DNA from: Vibrio splendidus
GTDB taxonomy: Bacteria > Pseudomonadota > Gammaproteobacteria > Enterobacterales > Vibrionaceae
Assembly: GCF_024347615.1 (NCBI RefSeq)
Contig: NZ_AP025508.1
Location: forward strand, 3,805,575 to 3,869,574
DNA: 64,000 nucleotides
Reading direction: 5' to 3'
The notes below the pieces were generated by a model, which saw only the letters and a list, made by a program, of their open reading frames with translations, had not been told where the DNA came from and did no database searches. Position 1 is the stretch's first letter. Every line of letters begins with the position of its first letter. This document shows positions 63,781 to 64,000 of the stretch, in pieces. The position numbers and the translations under genes are program-made.

Positions 63781-64000
63781 CGTATTCTCGATTTGGGGAT
63801 AACTAGCAAGGATCCGGGCATAAGTGGATCGTTATGTGAGTAAAGTAGGGGCAAGATGTGTGGATCCATCCAGTTTTGCACTATTTATTGTGAATAACTT
63901 GGATCTTATTCACTGGATCTGTGATCAATTGCTGGTGATCTGACTTATCAACAGGTAAAATTAGCGGTCATTTCATATAACTTAAATAGAGTGGGGCACC
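63781..64000. promoter_or_regulatory. GATC/DnaA-box cluster at the right edge
   Basis: Seven GATC sites lie within about 130 bases (63811-63940), and a DnaA-box-like TTATTCACA is on the minus strand at 63889-63897, with a further TTATTCACT at about 63906. In vibrios dnaA follows this transporter on the chromosome, so the cluster may be part of its control region. No coding sequence was seen. Confidence 0.5.

Overview
The window is a chromosomal segment from a marine gammaproteobacterium of the genus Vibrio. The Splendidus clade is my guess from general resemblance, not something I could test. The evidence is the replication-origin neighbourhood (mnmG-oriC-mioC-mnmE-yidC-yidD-rnpA-rpmH, with parAB-rsmG and atpIBEFHAGDC alongside), the def-fmt-rsmB-trkA and dprA-smg-yrdD gene orders, an rrn operon with Val-Lys-Glu spacer tRNAs, and moderate GC. 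It fits the origin-proximal part of the larger chromosome. I see no prophage, insertion sequence, integron or CRISPR array; almost everything is core genome.

Layout. 1-3.7 kb: the 5' part of thiC (minus strand, running off the left edge) behind a TPP riboswitch, then crcB and a Tat-exported multicopper oxidase with a Fur-like operator. 3.9-10.3 kb: a complete minus-strand rRNA operon with two promoters, 16S, tRNA-Glu/Lys/Val in the spacer, 23S, 5S, tRNA-Asp and tRNA-Trp, followed by what looks like a decayed duplicate of the last tRNA end and terminator. 10.4-18.8 kb: the yrdA/yrdB/aroE and tsaC/yrdD/smg/dprA housekeeping cluster, with hemF and a PurR-type purEK operon set into it and a LysM protein overlapping dprA. 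18.9-25.5 kb: def-fmt-rsmB, then trkA-trkH and a DUF3157 protein. 25.5-32.5 kb: a PAQR/hemolysin III protein with a FabR-like operator, a Spo0M-like protein, a 55-codon very basic small ORF with a structured leader, yihD, ccoG, srkA, dsbA and an outer-membrane DUF2860 protein. 32.6-43.3 kb: comM, the attenuator-controlled ilvLGMEDA operon, and the divergent punR/punC pair. 43.5-64 kb: glmU, the ATP synthase operon, parAB, rsmG-mnmG, oriC, mioC, mnmE, yidC-yidD-rnpA-rpmH, and a polar amino acid ABC transporter, ending in a GATC-rich intergenic region.

How the genes work together. The ilv operon holds the isoleucine/valine enzymes, with attenuation by translation of a 29-residue leader rich in Ile/Val/Leu. 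The atp operon encodes a complete proton-type F1Fo ATP synthase. rpmH-rnpA-yidD-yidC couples ribosome, RNase P and membrane-insertion functions. parAB, rsmG, mnmG and mioC flank the origin. DsbA, SrkA and CcoG concern envelope and oxidative or respiratory maturation.

The least explained locus is the small acidic-residue-free ORF at 27370-27537, with its three-hairpin leader and strong terminator. Other points worth attention are the Fur-like box on the multicopper oxidase, the FabR-like palindrome before the hemolysin III gene, a terminator hairpin that overlaps the srkA start region, the very compact ilv attenuator, and the GATC/DnaA-box cluster at the right edge. All function calls come from reading the sequence and remembered family features; no database search was run.
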